A DNA stretch of 64,000 nucleotides from DATARH01 sp963705325 (GCA_963705325.1 OY970069.1:1860001-1924000), one strand, 5' to 3'. Shown: positions 25,686-35,044, numbered from the stretch's first letter. Made by a program: numbers and translations. The notes: a model not told the origin generated them from the letters alone.

Positions 25686-27175
25686 CGCTGCGCCTTCACA
25701 TACGCCGCCGCGCTGCGCCCGGCAATCCGGCCAAAGACGCCACCGGCCATCAGCCCGGTGCCGCTGGCGTAATTGTGGTAGTAGAGCCCGCCGATGATCT
25801 CGCCGGCGGCGAAGAGGCCGGGGATCGCCGTGCCGGCGCTGTCCTGCACCTCGGTGTCGTTCGAGGTCTTCAAGCCGCCAAAGGTGAAGGTGACGCCGGC
25901 GGTGACGCCATAGGCCTCGTAGGGCGGCTGGTCGAGCTTCTGCGCCCAGTTGCTCTTGTCGATCGCGAGGCCCTGGGTGCGCAGCCCGTCATGGACATTG
26001 GGGTTGAACGCCACGTCCGGGCGCGGCGCGGCGTTGAACGCGCGGATCGTGTCGAGAAAGCCTCGTGCGTCGACGCCCTCCATCTTGGCGACCAGCTCCT
26101 CGAACGTGTCGGCCTTCTCCTTGGTGCAGCGCGCGATGCGGTATTCGTCGCGCAGCAGGTGGAGCGTCTTCTGGTCGAACACCTGCCAGGCGAAGAGGCC
26201 GGGCTGGTTCATCACCTCGCGCCCGTATTTGGCATAGGTGTAGGAGTGGAAATCGGCACCCTCGTCGATAAACCGCTGCCCCCGCGCATTGACGACGATG
26301 CCGAACGGGTAGCCGTGCTTCTGAAAACGGTCGCCGACATCGAGGTCGCCGACCGGCGGCGCGTTAAGGTCCCACTGGCATGCGTGGCAGCCCGACCAGT
26401 GCCCGGCCGGCGCGGCGCCGATGTCGAGCGCCATTTTGAGGCCCTGGCCGGTGTTGTATTTGGTGCCGCGGACCTTGGCCAAATCCCAGTTGGGGCCGAG
26501 ATACCGCGCGCGCATCTCGGCATTGGCCTCGAAGCCGCCGCAGGCGAGGATCACCGCCTTTGAGCGCACATCGACGGTGCGGCCCTGGTGGCGGACGCGC
26601 ACGCCCTCGACGCCGTTGTCGCCCTGCAACAGGGCCAGCGCAGGGGTCTGGTAGTAGACCCCAATCTGCTCACGCTCGCGGGTGGCGTGCAGCGCCTTCA
26701 TCAGCTCCTTGCCGCCGCCCCAGATATGGCAGGCGAGCCCGCCCCAGAACTTGAACTTGCCGTCGACCTTGAACGCCTGGCGGCCGAGCCCGAGCTGAAA
26801 GCGCACGCCTTTGCTGCGCATCCACCGGCCGGTCTCGAAGCTTTGGGTGATGAGGATTTCGGTGAGGTCGGGGTCGGAGCGCCATTCGGTCAGCCGTCCG
26901 ACATCGTCGTAATACTGCTCGGCGGTGTAGGTGCCGACATCGACGCTGCTGCGGTCGTGGTCGCCCATGTCGGGGATCAGCTGCGCCAGGTCGTCAAAGC
27001 CGTGATAGACGATGCGGAAAGCGCCACCGGTGAAGGCCGAGTTGCCGCACGCCGCCTCTTGCGGGGCGATCTCCAGCATCATCACGCTGGCGCCGTTCTC
27101 CCGCGCCGACAAAGCCGCGCAGGTCGCCGCGTTCCCCGCCCCGACGACGATTATGTCCCGCTCGGCGATTTCCAT
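25682..27175 (-). CDS. FAD-dependent dehydrogenase, tricarballylate dehydrogenase (TcuA)-like
   Basis: This 497-residue flavoprotein of the fumarate reductase/succinate dehydrogenase family has an N-terminal FAD loop, IVVGAGNAATCAALSARE. Conserved elements are GNSAFTGGAFRIVY, the capping domain (about 250-370), TFGGLKTSNDTEV and the C-terminal FAD segment IPGLFAAGEIIGGLYYHNYASGTGLM. It probably oxidises or reduces a dicarboxylate- or tricarboxylate-like substrate; TcuA-like is the best guess but TcuB/TcuC are absent. The ATG at 27175 has AGAGGACCC upstream; 57 in-frame codons before it look noncoding. It is first in a unit with the Cys-rich protein and amidohydrolase. Confidence 0.88.
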   Translation of the reverse strand: MEIAERDIIVVGAGNAATCAALSARENGASVMMLEIAPQEAACGNSAFTGGAFRIVYHGFDDLAQLIPDMGDHDRSSVDVGTYTAEQYYDDVGRLTEWRSDPDLTEILITQSFETGRWMRSKGVRFQLGLGRQAFKVDGKFKFWGGLACHIWGGGKELMKALHATREREQIGVYYQTPALALLQGDNGVEGVRVRHQGRTVDVRSKAVILACGGFEANAEMRARYLGPNWDLAKVRGTKYNTGQGLKMALDIGAAPAGHWSGCHACQWDLNAPPVGDLDVGDRFQKHGYPFGIVVNARGQRFIDEGADFHSYTYAKYGREVMNQPGLFAWQVFDQKTLHLLRDEYRIARCTKEKADTFEELVAKMEGVDARGFLDTIRAFNAAPRPDVAFNPNVHDGLRTQGLAIDKSNWAQKLDQPPYEAYGVTAGVTFTFGGLKTSNDTEVQDSAGTAIPGLFAAGEIIGGLYYHNYASGTGLMAGGVFGRIAGRSAAAYVKAQR

Positions 27176-27190
27176 GGGTCCTCTCTCACG

Positions 27191-27212
27191 CTTCCCAGCG
27201 AAAGCTGGGCCC
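27191..27212. repeat. Short palindrome upstream of the flavoprotein gene
   Basis: CCCAGC-GAAA-GCTGGG (27194-27209) forms a 6-bp stem with a GAAA tetraloop in the divergent promoter region between the flavoprotein and methyltransferase genes. It resembles common alphaproteobacterial REP-like palindromes; no regulator can be assigned. Confidence 0.4.
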
Positions 27213-27344
27213 CATCGTAGTGCAAGGCTTGGGATTAGCCGATACAGTTGCGCCTGAGATGCGCCTGCGGCAGGCAAGAAAAAGGCGAAGGTCCTCGGCC
27301 TGCACCGGGACGGCGCAGGGTTTTTGACGAGAGGGGAGTGGCGC

Positions 27345-28142
27345 ATGCCGGGAAACCAGCTCCGCTTCGAGGACGGCGCGGCCTACGAACGCATGATGGG
27401 CGTCTGGAGCCGGCTGGTCGGCGAGGTTTTTCTCGATTGGGTCGCGCCACCCCCGGGTCTGCGCTGGCTCGATGTCGGCTGCGGCAGCGGCGCCTTCAGC
27501 GAGTTGGTGAGCGGGCGCTGTGCCGCGGCCGAGATTCAAGGCCTCGACCCGTCCGAGGCACAGCTTGCCTACGCCCGGTCGCGGCCGGTGGGGAAGATCG
27601 CGCAATTCCATCAGGGCGACGCCCTGAAGCTGCCGTTTCCGGACAATCGGTTCGACGCGGCTGCGATGGCGCTGGTGATCTTCTTCGTGCCGGATCCGGC
27701 AAAGGCGGTCGGCGAGATGGCGCGGGTCGTGGTGCCAGGCGGCATCGTGGCGGCCTATGCATGGGACCGGCCGGGCTCGTCGGGCGGCGGCGTTCCCACC
27801 GAGCCGATCCAGGCTGAGTTGCGGGCGATGGGCTTCGCGCCGCCGATCCCGCCGAGCGCCGATGCCGCGCGCATCGAGGCGCTGCGCGCGCTGTGGACCG
27901 GTGCCGGGATCGAGGCAGTCGAGACGCGCGAGATCGCGGTGACGCGGAGTTTTGCCGATTTTGACGAATTTTGGACGACGACCGCCTCGGGCGCGAGCAT
28001 CGCTCCATTCGTCGCGGCGCTGTCGGCTGATCTGACCGAGGCGCTCAAGGCGCGGGTGCGTGCGCGTTTGCCGGCGACTGGCGCGGGGCATATCACCTAT
28101 GCCGCCCACGCCAACGCTATCAAGGGCCGGCTACCGAAATAG
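27345..28142 (+). CDS. Class I SAM-dependent methyltransferase
   Basis: This 265-residue protein has the SAM motif LDVGCGSG at residues 42-49, an acidic motif II (LDPSEAQLAYAR), QGDALKLPFPDNRFDAA and post-motif PGGIVAAYAWD. It belongs to the Methyltransf_11/UbiE-like group. The substrate is unknown. The ATG at 27345 follows GAGGGGAG; a TTG at 27324 would add seven residues. It is the first gene of a rightward group with an amidohydrolase and an MmgE/PrpD gene. Confidence 0.88.
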   Translation: MPGNQLRFEDGAAYERMMGVWSRLVGEVFLDWVAPPPGLRWLDVGCGSGAFSELVSGRCAAAEIQGLDPSEAQLAYARSRPVGKIAQFHQGDALKLPFPDNRFDAAAMALVIFFVPDPAKAVGEMARVVVPGGIVAAYAWDRPGSSGGGVPTEPIQAELRAMGFAPPIPPSADAARIEALRALWTGAGIEAVETREIAVTRSFADFDEFWTTTASGASIAPFVAALSADLTEALKARVRARLPATGAGHITYAAHANAIKGRLPK

Positions 28143-28151
28143 GGGAGCGAG

Positions 28152-28979
28152 ATGCAGATCGTCGACGCGCAAATCCACACCTGGGGACGCGGCCTGCCGA
28201 GCAACGCCTCGCATATTCAGGTAACGCATTTCACTCCGACCGAGGCGATCGCTTTGATGGATGAGGGCGGGATCGACGCCGCGGTCATCCACCCGCCGGG
28301 CTGGGACCCGAACTCGACCGAGATGGCGTTGCAGGCGGTGCACGACTACCCCGGCCGTTTCGCGATCATGGGCGCGCTGCCGCTCGACAAACCGGAATCG
28401 CGCCAGCGCATCGCCAGCTGGCGCGGCCAGACGGGGATGCTCGGGCTGCGCTACGGCTTCCTGCACGACGCTGCCAGGCGGCGTCTCGCCAATGGCGAGT
28501 ACGAGTGGCTGTTCGTGGAGGCGGAAAAGGCCGGCGTGCCGGTGGCGGCCTTGGCGACCAACTCGTTGGCAGTGCTCGGCCGCATCGCCGAGCGTCATCC
28601 CGGGCTGCGTCTGACGATCGACCATCTTGGTGGGCGGGGCGGGCTCACCACGCTCAAAGACCACGCGGCGATGACCCATATTCCGGAGCTGCTGGCGCTC
28701 GCGAAGCTCCCCAATGTCGCCGTCAAGGCGACCGGCGCTCCCGGCTATTCGGCGGAGGCCTACCCGTACCCGATAATGCAGACCTATCTGCGCCAGATTT
28801 ACGATGCGTTCGGGCCGCACCGCGTGTTCTGGGGCACCGACATCACCAAGATGCCCTGCTCGTGGCGCCAATGCGCGACCATGTTCACCGAAGAGCTGCC
28901 CTGGCTGCAAGGCCGAGACCTCGAACTCGTCATGGGCGAGGCGCTGTGCGCGTGGTGGGGTTGGAACCGTGCGGCCTGA
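28152..28979 (+). CDS. Amidohydrolase family protein
   Basis: This 275-residue TIM-barrel protein of the amidohydrolase 2 family begins with VDAQIHTWG (first metal motif as QxH rather than HxH). It has TIDHLGGRGG and WGTDITKMPCSW (Asp near the C-terminus). It is compatible with lactonase or decarboxylase activity on a small organic acid. It starts 9 bases after the methyltransferase stop and is followed 16 bases later by the MmgE/PrpD gene, so probably one operon. It is a distant paralogue of the amidohydrolase at 24360. Confidence 0.87.
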   Translation: MQIVDAQIHTWGRGLPSNASHIQVTHFTPTEAIALMDEGGIDAAVIHPPGWDPNSTEMALQAVHDYPGRFAIMGALPLDKPESRQRIASWRGQTGMLGLRYGFLHDAARRRLANGEYEWLFVEAEKAGVPVAALATNSLAVLGRIAERHPGLRLTIDHLGGRGGLTTLKDHAAMTHIPELLALAKLPNVAVKATGAPGYSAEAYPYPIMQTYLRQIYDAFGPHRVFWGTDITKMPCSWRQCATMFTEELPWLQGRDLELVMGEALCAWWGWNRAA

Positions 28980-28995
28980 GCGATAGGGGACACCA

Positions 28996-30321
28996 ATGGC
29001 CAACGAAACCGTGACGCTCGCCCGCTATGCCGCCGGGCTGCGCTACGAGGATTTGCCGGCGGCAGTCGTTGCCAAGGCCAAGGACGTCATCGCCGACACG
29101 GTCGCGGCCTGCATTTGCGGCGCCGACATGCCGTGGTCGCGCATCGTCATCGACTATGCCGAGCGCACCGGGCCGGGCGGGAGCAGCAAGATCCTCGGCC
29201 GCGGCGCCAGCGTGCAGGCGCCGTCGGCGGCGCTCGCCAACGGCGCGCTGGCGCATGCCTTCGAGCTTGACAGCTTGACCCGGCCCGGAGCCGGGGCGCA
29301 TCCCGGCGCGACGGTGCTGCCGCCCGCGCTGGCGGTGGCGCAAGAGGTCGGCGCGACCGGCAAGCAGCTGATCGCGGCCGTGGTCGCCGGCAACGAGGTG
29401 ATGATCCGCATCGGCCGCGCCACCGGCCACACCAACGAGGCGCGCGGCTTTCACGCGCCGGGCACCACCGGCCCGTTCGGCGCGGCGGTCGCGTGCGGGC
29501 TGCTGCTCGGTCTCGACGAGCGGCAGATGACCAACGCGATCGGTATCGCCGGATCGCTCGCCGGGGGCCTGCTCGAATTCGCCAAGGGCGACGGTGGCAT
29601 GGTCAAGCGGCTGCATCTCGGCCGCGCCTCGGAAGCCGGGGTGCTCGCGGCCAGCCTCGCCAAGGGCGGCTTCGAGGCGCCGCGCACCGTGATCGAGGGC
29701 GAGTTCGGCTTCTTGCGGGTGTTCTGCACCGAGTGGGACGAATCGCATCTGACGAAAGGCCTGGGCAGCGACTTCGTGACGCTGAGCGCGGTGCTGAAGC
29801 GCTACCCGTGCCACGCCACCGCCCACCCGGCGGTCAAGGCGGTGCGCGATCTCCAGGCGGCGCATGGGTTCGCGGGAGACGATGTGGCCTCGATTACCGT
29901 CACCGGCACGCGCCGCATGGTCGAACGCCACAACATCCTCGAGCCGCCCGACTTGATGCTGGCGCAGTATTCGATCCCGTTCTGCGTCGCGCTGGCGCTC
30001 TTTCGCGAGGCCCGCGACCCGGAGAGCTACGACGACAGTGCGTTGACCGACCCGGCGATCCGCGCGCTCACCCGCAAGATCAAGCTGGTGCCCGAGGCCA
30101 GCGATGGACACGGCGCCGTGGGAAGCCATGTCACGATAGCCCTGAACGACGGCCGGATCTGGAACGCGCATGAGGCGGGCGGGATGCTCGAAGCGGGCGA
30201 GCTGCCCGACAAATTCGCCCGGCTTACCCGCAGGGCAATGGCCGGTTCCGGCGGCGGGGCAGGGGTCTACAAGCGGCTGATGGCGCTCGAGGACGAGGCC
30301 GCGCTCGACTGGCTCGGCTAG
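28996..30321 (+). CDS. MmgE/PrpD family protein
   Basis: This 441-residue protein has the two-domain MmgE/PrpD fold. The helical N-terminal domain runs to about residue 260, with HAFELDSLTRPGAGAHPGATVLPPALA and GFHAPGTTGPFGAA. The smaller C-terminal alpha/beta domain contains KRYPCHATAHPAVKAV and DLMLAQYSIPFCVALAL. Characterised relatives are 2-methylcitrate dehydratase and cis-aconitate decarboxylase, so action on a tricarboxylate-like acid is likely, which fits the nearby TcuA-like flavoprotein. The exact reaction is not decided by sequence. Confidence 0.9.
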   Translation: MANETVTLARYAAGLRYEDLPAAVVAKAKDVIADTVAACICGADMPWSRIVIDYAERTGPGGSSKILGRGASVQAPSAALANGALAHAFELDSLTRPGAGAHPGATVLPPALAVAQEVGATGKQLIAAVVAGNEVMIRIGRATGHTNEARGFHAPGTTGPFGAAVACGLLLGLDERQMTNAIGIAGSLAGGLLEFAKGDGGMVKRLHLGRASEAGVLAASLAKGGFEAPRTVIEGEFGFLRVFCTEWDESHLTKGLGSDFVTLSAVLKRYPCHATAHPAVKAVRDLQAAHGFAGDDVASITVTGTRRMVERHNILEPPDLMLAQYSIPFCVALALFREARDPESYDDSALTDPAIRALTRKIKLVPEASDGHGAVGSHVTIALNDGRIWNAHEAGGMLEAGELPDKFARLTRRAMAGSGGGAGVYKRLMALEDEAALDWLG

Positions 30322-30331
30322 CAGGCGCGGG

Positions 30332-31525
30332 CTATGCCATTTCCACTGGCAGCGGGGCAGCCGGCTGGGCGATCCGCCATCCCGGGATCGCGATCGAGAC
30401 GGTGGTTCCCGCGCCGAGCTCGCTGATCACATTCAGCGCACCGCCGTGCTTCTCTATCAGCATCTTCGCCAGCGGCAGGCCGATCCCGGTGCCGTTGCTG
30501 GCGTGCGATGCGTCGGCGTCGATATGGCGAAACGGCTCGAGCGCAACCGGAATGTGCTCGGGCTTCATGCCGACGCCGTGATCGGTGACCGAGATTGCCA
30601 AATTGCCGTCGCCGGAGATTTCGCTGCGCAGTTCCAAACCATCGCCCGCGCAGGAAAACTTGATCGCGTTGGACAGCAGGTTGAGCAGTGCTTGCTTCAA
30701 TCGCTCGCTGTCCACCGTCAGGGACAAATTCGCATCGGCGACCTTGGTGTGCAGCGTTAGGCGCTTTTCGGCGAGCTCGGGTTTTACCAGGTCGATGCAT
30801 TCGTCCAATAGAGCACCCAAAACCATCGTGGATTCGTCGAGGTCGAGCTTTCCGGAGACCACTTTCGACAGGTCGAGCACCTGGTTCACCAGATTGAGCA
30901 GGTGGTGACCGGCGCCATTGATGTGAGTGGCGTATTGGCGATTGAGCGAGGCCGCGTCGGGGCCGAAAAGGCCGCGGGCGATGAGGTCGGAAAAGCCGAT
31001 AATCGCGTTCAACGGCGTGCGCAGCTCGTGGCTCATATGCGCCAGGAACTCGGTCTTCGCGCGGCTCGCGAACTCGGCCTCTGCCCGCGCTTGCGCGGAG
31101 GCTTGCTCGCTGTGAACCAGCGCGGTGACGCTCTGCTCCAGGCTGTCTAAGCGGAACCGCAGGACGTCGCGGATGCTGACAAGGCCCTGGATTTTTCCGT
31201 TCGCCAGAACGGGGAGGTGGCGAATGCGGTGGAGCGCCATCAGCGACAGCGCTTCGCTGATTTCGGTCTCGGGCGAACAGGTGACGACGGAGCGCGTCAT
31301 CAGGTCGGATGCCGCAATGCGCAAAACGCTGCCGCCGAATTCGTTGAGGGAACGGATAATGTCGCGCTCGGAAATAATCCCGAGCAGGGAGCCCTGAAAA
31401 TCGGTGACCAAGACCGAGCCAACGTTCCAGGCGGCGAGTAAAGCGGCCGCCTTGCTTACCGGCCAGTCGGGGCTGACCTCGTAAATGTGACGGCCCTTCC
31501 GGTCTAGGATCTCGTCAATGATCAA
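30332..31525 (-). CDS. CBS-domain sensor histidine kinase
   Basis: This 397-residue soluble kinase has no membrane segment. Two CBS motifs (about 16-66 and 75-125) are followed by a short coiled linker and the HisKA domain with phospho-acceptor His166 in FLAHMSHELRTPLN. The HATPase domain follows, with N box LLNLLSNAIKFS, G1 VTDHGVGM and G2 GTGIGLPLAK. CBS pairs usually bind adenine nucleotides, so an energy or AMP/ATP signal is a reasonable inference. No response regulator gene is nearby, so it is an orphan kinase. Confidence 0.92.
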   Translation of the reverse strand: MIIDEILDRKGRHIYEVSPDWPVSKAAALLAAWNVGSVLVTDFQGSLLGIISERDIIRSLNEFGGSVLRIAASDLMTRSVVTCSPETEISEALSLMALHRIRHLPVLANGKIQGLVSIRDVLRFRLDSLEQSVTALVHSEQASAQARAEAEFASRAKTEFLAHMSHELRTPLNAIIGFSDLIARGLFGPDAASLNRQYATHINGAGHHLLNLVNQVLDLSKVVSGKLDLDESTMVLGALLDECIDLVKPELAEKRLTLHTKVADANLSLTVDSERLKQALLNLLSNAIKFSCAGDGLELRSEISGDGNLAISVTDHGVGMKPEHIPVALEPFRHIDADASHASNGTGIGLPLAKMLIEKHGGALNVISELGAGTTVSIAIPGWRIAQPAAPLPVEMA

Positions 31526-31743
31526 GCCGCATCTCCGCCCGGGACGGACAGGTACGGGGATCCCCGGCTGCTGATCGATCGCCCATTGATCTTCAACGGG
31601 TATCCCCCAATTGAATGAATACCGTGCCGGGTTTGCGCTAACACTTGGTTAAGCGAGGCGCGGGCATTCGCGCGTCCATCGAGGTTGGCAGCGCGCGAGC
31701 GGCGCGCTACATCAACGTAGCAATGCGGCTGAAGGAGGCGGCG

Positions 31744-32403
31744 ATGTTCGGAATGATGCGCAAGAAGCTCGAAATCCCGACACCCGAGCAAAGCCTGCCC
31801 GGGCGCGCGATGAAGATGCCAGTGCCGGCGCGCCACTTCGTCAACGGCAATCCGCTAGAGGGCCCCTATCCGGCCGGGCTGGAGATGGCGGTGTTCGGTC
31901 TCGGCTGCTTCTGGGGCGCCGAGCGCAAGTTCTGGGAGGCGCCCGGGGTGTGGACGACGGCGGTCGGTTATGCCGGCGGTTCGACCCTGAACCCGACCTA
32001 CGAGGAAGTGTGCAGCGGTCTCACCGGCCACACCGAGGTGGTGCTCGTCGTCTTCGACCCCAAGCAGATCAGCTATGACGGGCTGTTGAAGATCTTCTGG
32101 GAGAGCCACGACCCGACCCAGGGCATGCGCCAGGGCAACGATGTCGGAACGCAATACCGCTCGGCGATCTACACCTACTCGCCCGAGCAGCAGAAAGCCG
32201 CCGAGGCCTCGCGCGAGCGCTATCAGCCGCGTCTCAAGGGTGCGGGATATAACGCCATCACCACCGAGATCCGCGAGGCGCCGCCGTTTTATTTTGCCGA
32301 GGACTATCACCAGCAATATTTGGCGAAGAACCCGTTCGGCTATTGCGGACTCGGCGGGACCGGGGTGAGCTGCCCGATCGGCACCAGCGTCGCAGCCGAA
32401 TAG
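31744..32403 (+). CDS. msrA: Peptide-methionine (S)-S-oxide reductase
   Basis: This 219-residue enzyme reduces methionine-S-sulfoxide in proteins. Catalytic Cys55 is in GCFWGAERKFW, with HTEVVLVVFDP, DPTQGMRQGNDVGTQYRSAIY and AEDYHQQYL. A C-terminal YCGLGGTGVSCP supplies the resolving cysteines. The ATG at 31744 has AAGGAGGCGGCG upstream; an in-frame extension to 31645 has no similarity. No signal peptide, so it is cytosolic. Confidence 0.95.
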   Translation: MFGMMRKKLEIPTPEQSLPGRAMKMPVPARHFVNGNPLEGPYPAGLEMAVFGLGCFWGAERKFWEAPGVWTTAVGYAGGSTLNPTYEEVCSGLTGHTEVVLVVFDPKQISYDGLLKIFWESHDPTQGMRQGNDVGTQYRSAIYTYSPEQQKAAEASRERYQPRLKGAGYNAITTEIREAPPFYFAEDYHQQYLAKNPFGYCGLGGTGVSCPIGTSVAAE

Positions 32404-32424
32404 CGCCCGTGCCGGAGGGGAGGA

Positions 32425-33481
32425 ATGCAGTTTGGCGTGCAGTTCTTCCCCGACGTGCGGCCGCAGGATCGCTCGGCCGAACAGTATTTCCGCGAGGCCC
32501 TCGATGTCGCCGAAGAGGCCGACCGGCTCGGCTATTCGCATATCCGCATCGTCGAGCATTACTTCCACTATTACGGTGGCTATAGCCCGAACCCGATCGT
32601 CTTTCTCGCCGCCGCGGCGCAACGCACCAAGCGGGCGCGCCTCGTCACCGGCGCGGTGCTGCCGGCGTTCAACAACCCGCTGAAACTCGCCGGCGAGATC
32701 GCGATGCTCGACGCGATCTCGGGCGGGCGGCTCGATGTCGGTTTTGCGCGTGCGTTTCTGCCGCACGAGTTCCGCCGCTTCACGCGCTCGCCCGACGAGT
32801 CGGTGGCGCGGTTCCGCGAGGGGATTGAGCAGGTCGACCTGCTGCTGCGGCAGGAAAGCGTCACTCACCGCGGCCGGTTTCACACCATCGAAAACACCAC
32901 CTCGCTGCCGCGGCCGACCCAGTTGCCGCAGGCCAAAATTCTATGTCGCGGCGCTGAACACACTCGAGTCGTTCGAGTTCGCCGGGAGGATGGGTTATGC
33001 GATCATGGCGATCGCCTTCGTCGCCGACAAGATGCGGCCGCTTCTCGGGGCCTATCGCCAGGCGTGGAAGGCAGCCGGGCATGCCGGCGACGGCGAGGTG
33101 ATGATCGCCTTCCACATGTTCTGCGACTCCGACGGCGAACGCGCCCGGGCCATCGCGTCGCCGCTCATCGACAATTATCTGCGCTCGCTGGTCGATGCCG
33201 CGTCTGATTGGCTCGACGGCCGCACATCCCTGGATTACCCGGGCTATGACAAGGTCATTGCGGGACTGCGCGCCTCGAACGCGGCGGACCAGATGGAAAG
33301 CGGCGCCGCCTGGGTCGGGACGCCCGATGAAATCGCCCGAACGATCGCGAGGATGAACGAGGATTTCGGCGGTTTCGAGCACGCCTCGCTGCAGGTCAAC
33401 TTCAACATGATGCCGTTCGATCTGGCGATGCAATCGATGCGGCTGTTCGCCAGCGAGGTCATGCCGCGGTTCGCCGCTTGA
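32425..33481 (+). pseudogene. LLM-class flavin-dependent oxidoreductase, frameshifted
   Basis: This luciferase-like monooxygenase family protein of about 351 residues would be continuous but for one extra base. The N-terminal frame (GVQFFPDVRPQDRSAEQYF, HIRIVEHYFHYYGGYSPNP, GAVLPAFNNPLKLAGEIAMLDAISGGRLDVGFARAFLP) runs to the AAAA at 32935-32938. Removing one A gives KFYVAALNTLESFEFAGRMGYAIM and continues to the stop at 33481. Read literally, the first frame ends at 33207 in unrelated sequence. The ATG at 32425 follows GGAGGGGAGGA. The substrate is unknown; F420- or FMN-type cofactor use cannot be told. Confidence 0.85.
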
Positions 33482-33484
33482 GGC

Positions 33485-35044
33485 CTACCAGAAGCGACCG
33501 GCGTTTCTCATTTCGCTGACGTGCTGGCGAAGCCGCTGTTCGTTGCGGCCCAGCCGGCGCTTGTGCCAGGCCAACACGCGCCGCCCGGCACGGGCGATGC
33601 GCGACCGTGACCCTGGCCGAGCCAGCGCGGTGACGATGGCGCGGCCGACGCGTACGTCGTTGATGTCGCCGAGATCGTCCTGCAGGCGTTTCAGCCGCTG
33701 GACGAAGCGGCGGGTTTCGTCTGCGTCATAGAGGCTGCCGAGCAGCTCCACCGCGTAGCGCAATTTCTTCAGCGCGATGCGCAGACGGTGGCGTTGCCTC
33801 ACTGACTGGCGCTCGAAATGGCGGCTGCGCTTCTCGGCCTTTTGCCGGCAGCGCTCGAGCAGCATCGGGGCGGCCTCTTCGATCGGCTGCTCTATCAGCC
33901 CACCATCGAAGGCGGTGCGCCACTCGCGGCCATCGAACCAGCGCAGCAACGCGAGCATCGACTCGGTGTAACGGGTGGACGAGATTGCCTTGACGACATC
34001 CTTGTGCGCCGCGCGCCGCCGCCGTGCGACCGCCGCTCCCAATGGCTCGAGCTCGCTTGCTGGCGTCAGCGCGGCACGCGCCGGCCGCAGCAGCCCGCTG
34101 GCAAAAACATCAAGGTTTCGGGTTTCGCCAAGGGTGTCGGCGAACCAGCGAAGCTCTCCGGACGCCCAGCGGCGTTGCTCGCGTGGCAACAGCGGGGCGA
34201 AGGCGGAGAGGATGGCGCGCAGCCGGCGCACCGCGACCCGCATTTGGTGAATGCCCTCGGGATCGCCGGCCAGCGCCGCGTCCTCGTTGCGCAGCATATG
34301 GTCGAGGCAGGCGCGACCAATGCGCTGCAGCGCGACCTCGGCGCTAAGCCCCTGGCGCAGGTCGAGCGCGGCGGCGTGAACGGCCTTGGCGGGCCCGTGT
34401 TCATGGTCGCTGAGACGATAGCCGCGCTCTGCCTTGCTGCGGGGTTCCAGGCGCAGCGGCGCGACATGCAGGAGCTTGAGCGCCACGTCGTACAGCGCGC
34501 TCGGCGCACCGCTTTTCAACTCGAGCTCGATCTCGCTGATGCGCGCCGGAGGGGTGTCGTTACCGTTGCGGATCCTGCCGCGGTCGATCGCCGCCTCGAT
34601 CCGCGTCGCCGGCTCGGGCGCCAAAGGGATCGTGGTGCGCGTGATCTCGGTGCGGAACAAAGGTTGTAGCTGCTCGGCGATTTCCGGCGACAGGAACGGC
34701 CCGGTCAGCGCGGCTCGCGGATCGGGGCGCTCGCTGGCGACCGCGTCTTCCCATTCGCCGCGGGCGATTTCGCCGACCTCGGCCGCCGACTTCACCGTCT
34801 GCACGTAACGCCGGCCATCGCGGCGCACGCGCAAGCTCGATCCGCGGCGGGCGAGCGCATGATCGGGGGTGTCGTAATAGGTGCTGACGAGGCGCGCACG
34901 CGAAACGCCGCTGCCGCCCGCCATCGCTTCGAGCGCACGGCGCACCGCCGGCAGGTCGCCGGTGCGGGCCGCCAGCTTAAGTTCGGTCTCCGTAGCGATT
35001 GGATGCCCCTTGGGGGAAGAAGGCGATCGCAACCGGGAGGTCAC
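33485..35044 (-). CDS. CYTH and CHAD domain-containing protein
   Basis: This 519-residue protein has an N-terminal CYTH (triphosphate tunnel metalloenzyme) domain starting at ETELKL, with alternating acidic/basic strands (STYYDTPDHALARRGSSLRVRRDG, ISEIELELKSG), to about residue 210. A C-terminal CHAD helical domain is rich in conserved His/Arg (GIHQMRVAVRRLRAIL, LRIALKKLRYAVELLG). Such fusions are linked to inorganic triphosphate hydrolysis and polyphosphate binding. The start is uncertain: the first 15 residues before ATETELKL may not be translated. It converges with the LLM gene. Confidence 0.88.
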   Translation of the reverse strand: MTSRLRSPSSPKGHPIATETELKLAARTGDLPAVRRALEAMAGGSGVSRARLVSTYYDTPDHALARRGSSLRVRRDGRRYVQTVKSAAEVGEIARGEWEDAVASERPDPRAALTGPFLSPEIAEQLQPLFRTEITRTTIPLAPEPATRIEAAIDRGRIRNGNDTPPARISEIELELKSGAPSALYDVALKLLHVAPLRLEPRSKAERGYRLSDHEHGPAKAVHAAALDLRQGLSAEVALQRIGRACLDHMLRNEDAALAGDPEGIHQMRVAVRRLRAILSAFAPLLPREQRRWASGELRWFADTLGETRNLDVFASGLLRPARAALTPASELEPLGAAVARRRRAAHKDVVKAISSTRYTESMLALLRWFDGREWRTAFDGGLIEQPIEEAAPMLLERCRQKAEKRSRHFERQSVRQRHRLRIALKKLRYAVELLGSLYDADETRRFVQRLKRLQDDLGDINDVRVGRAIVTALARPGSRSRIARAGRRVLAWHKRRLGRNEQRLRQHVSEMRNAGRFW

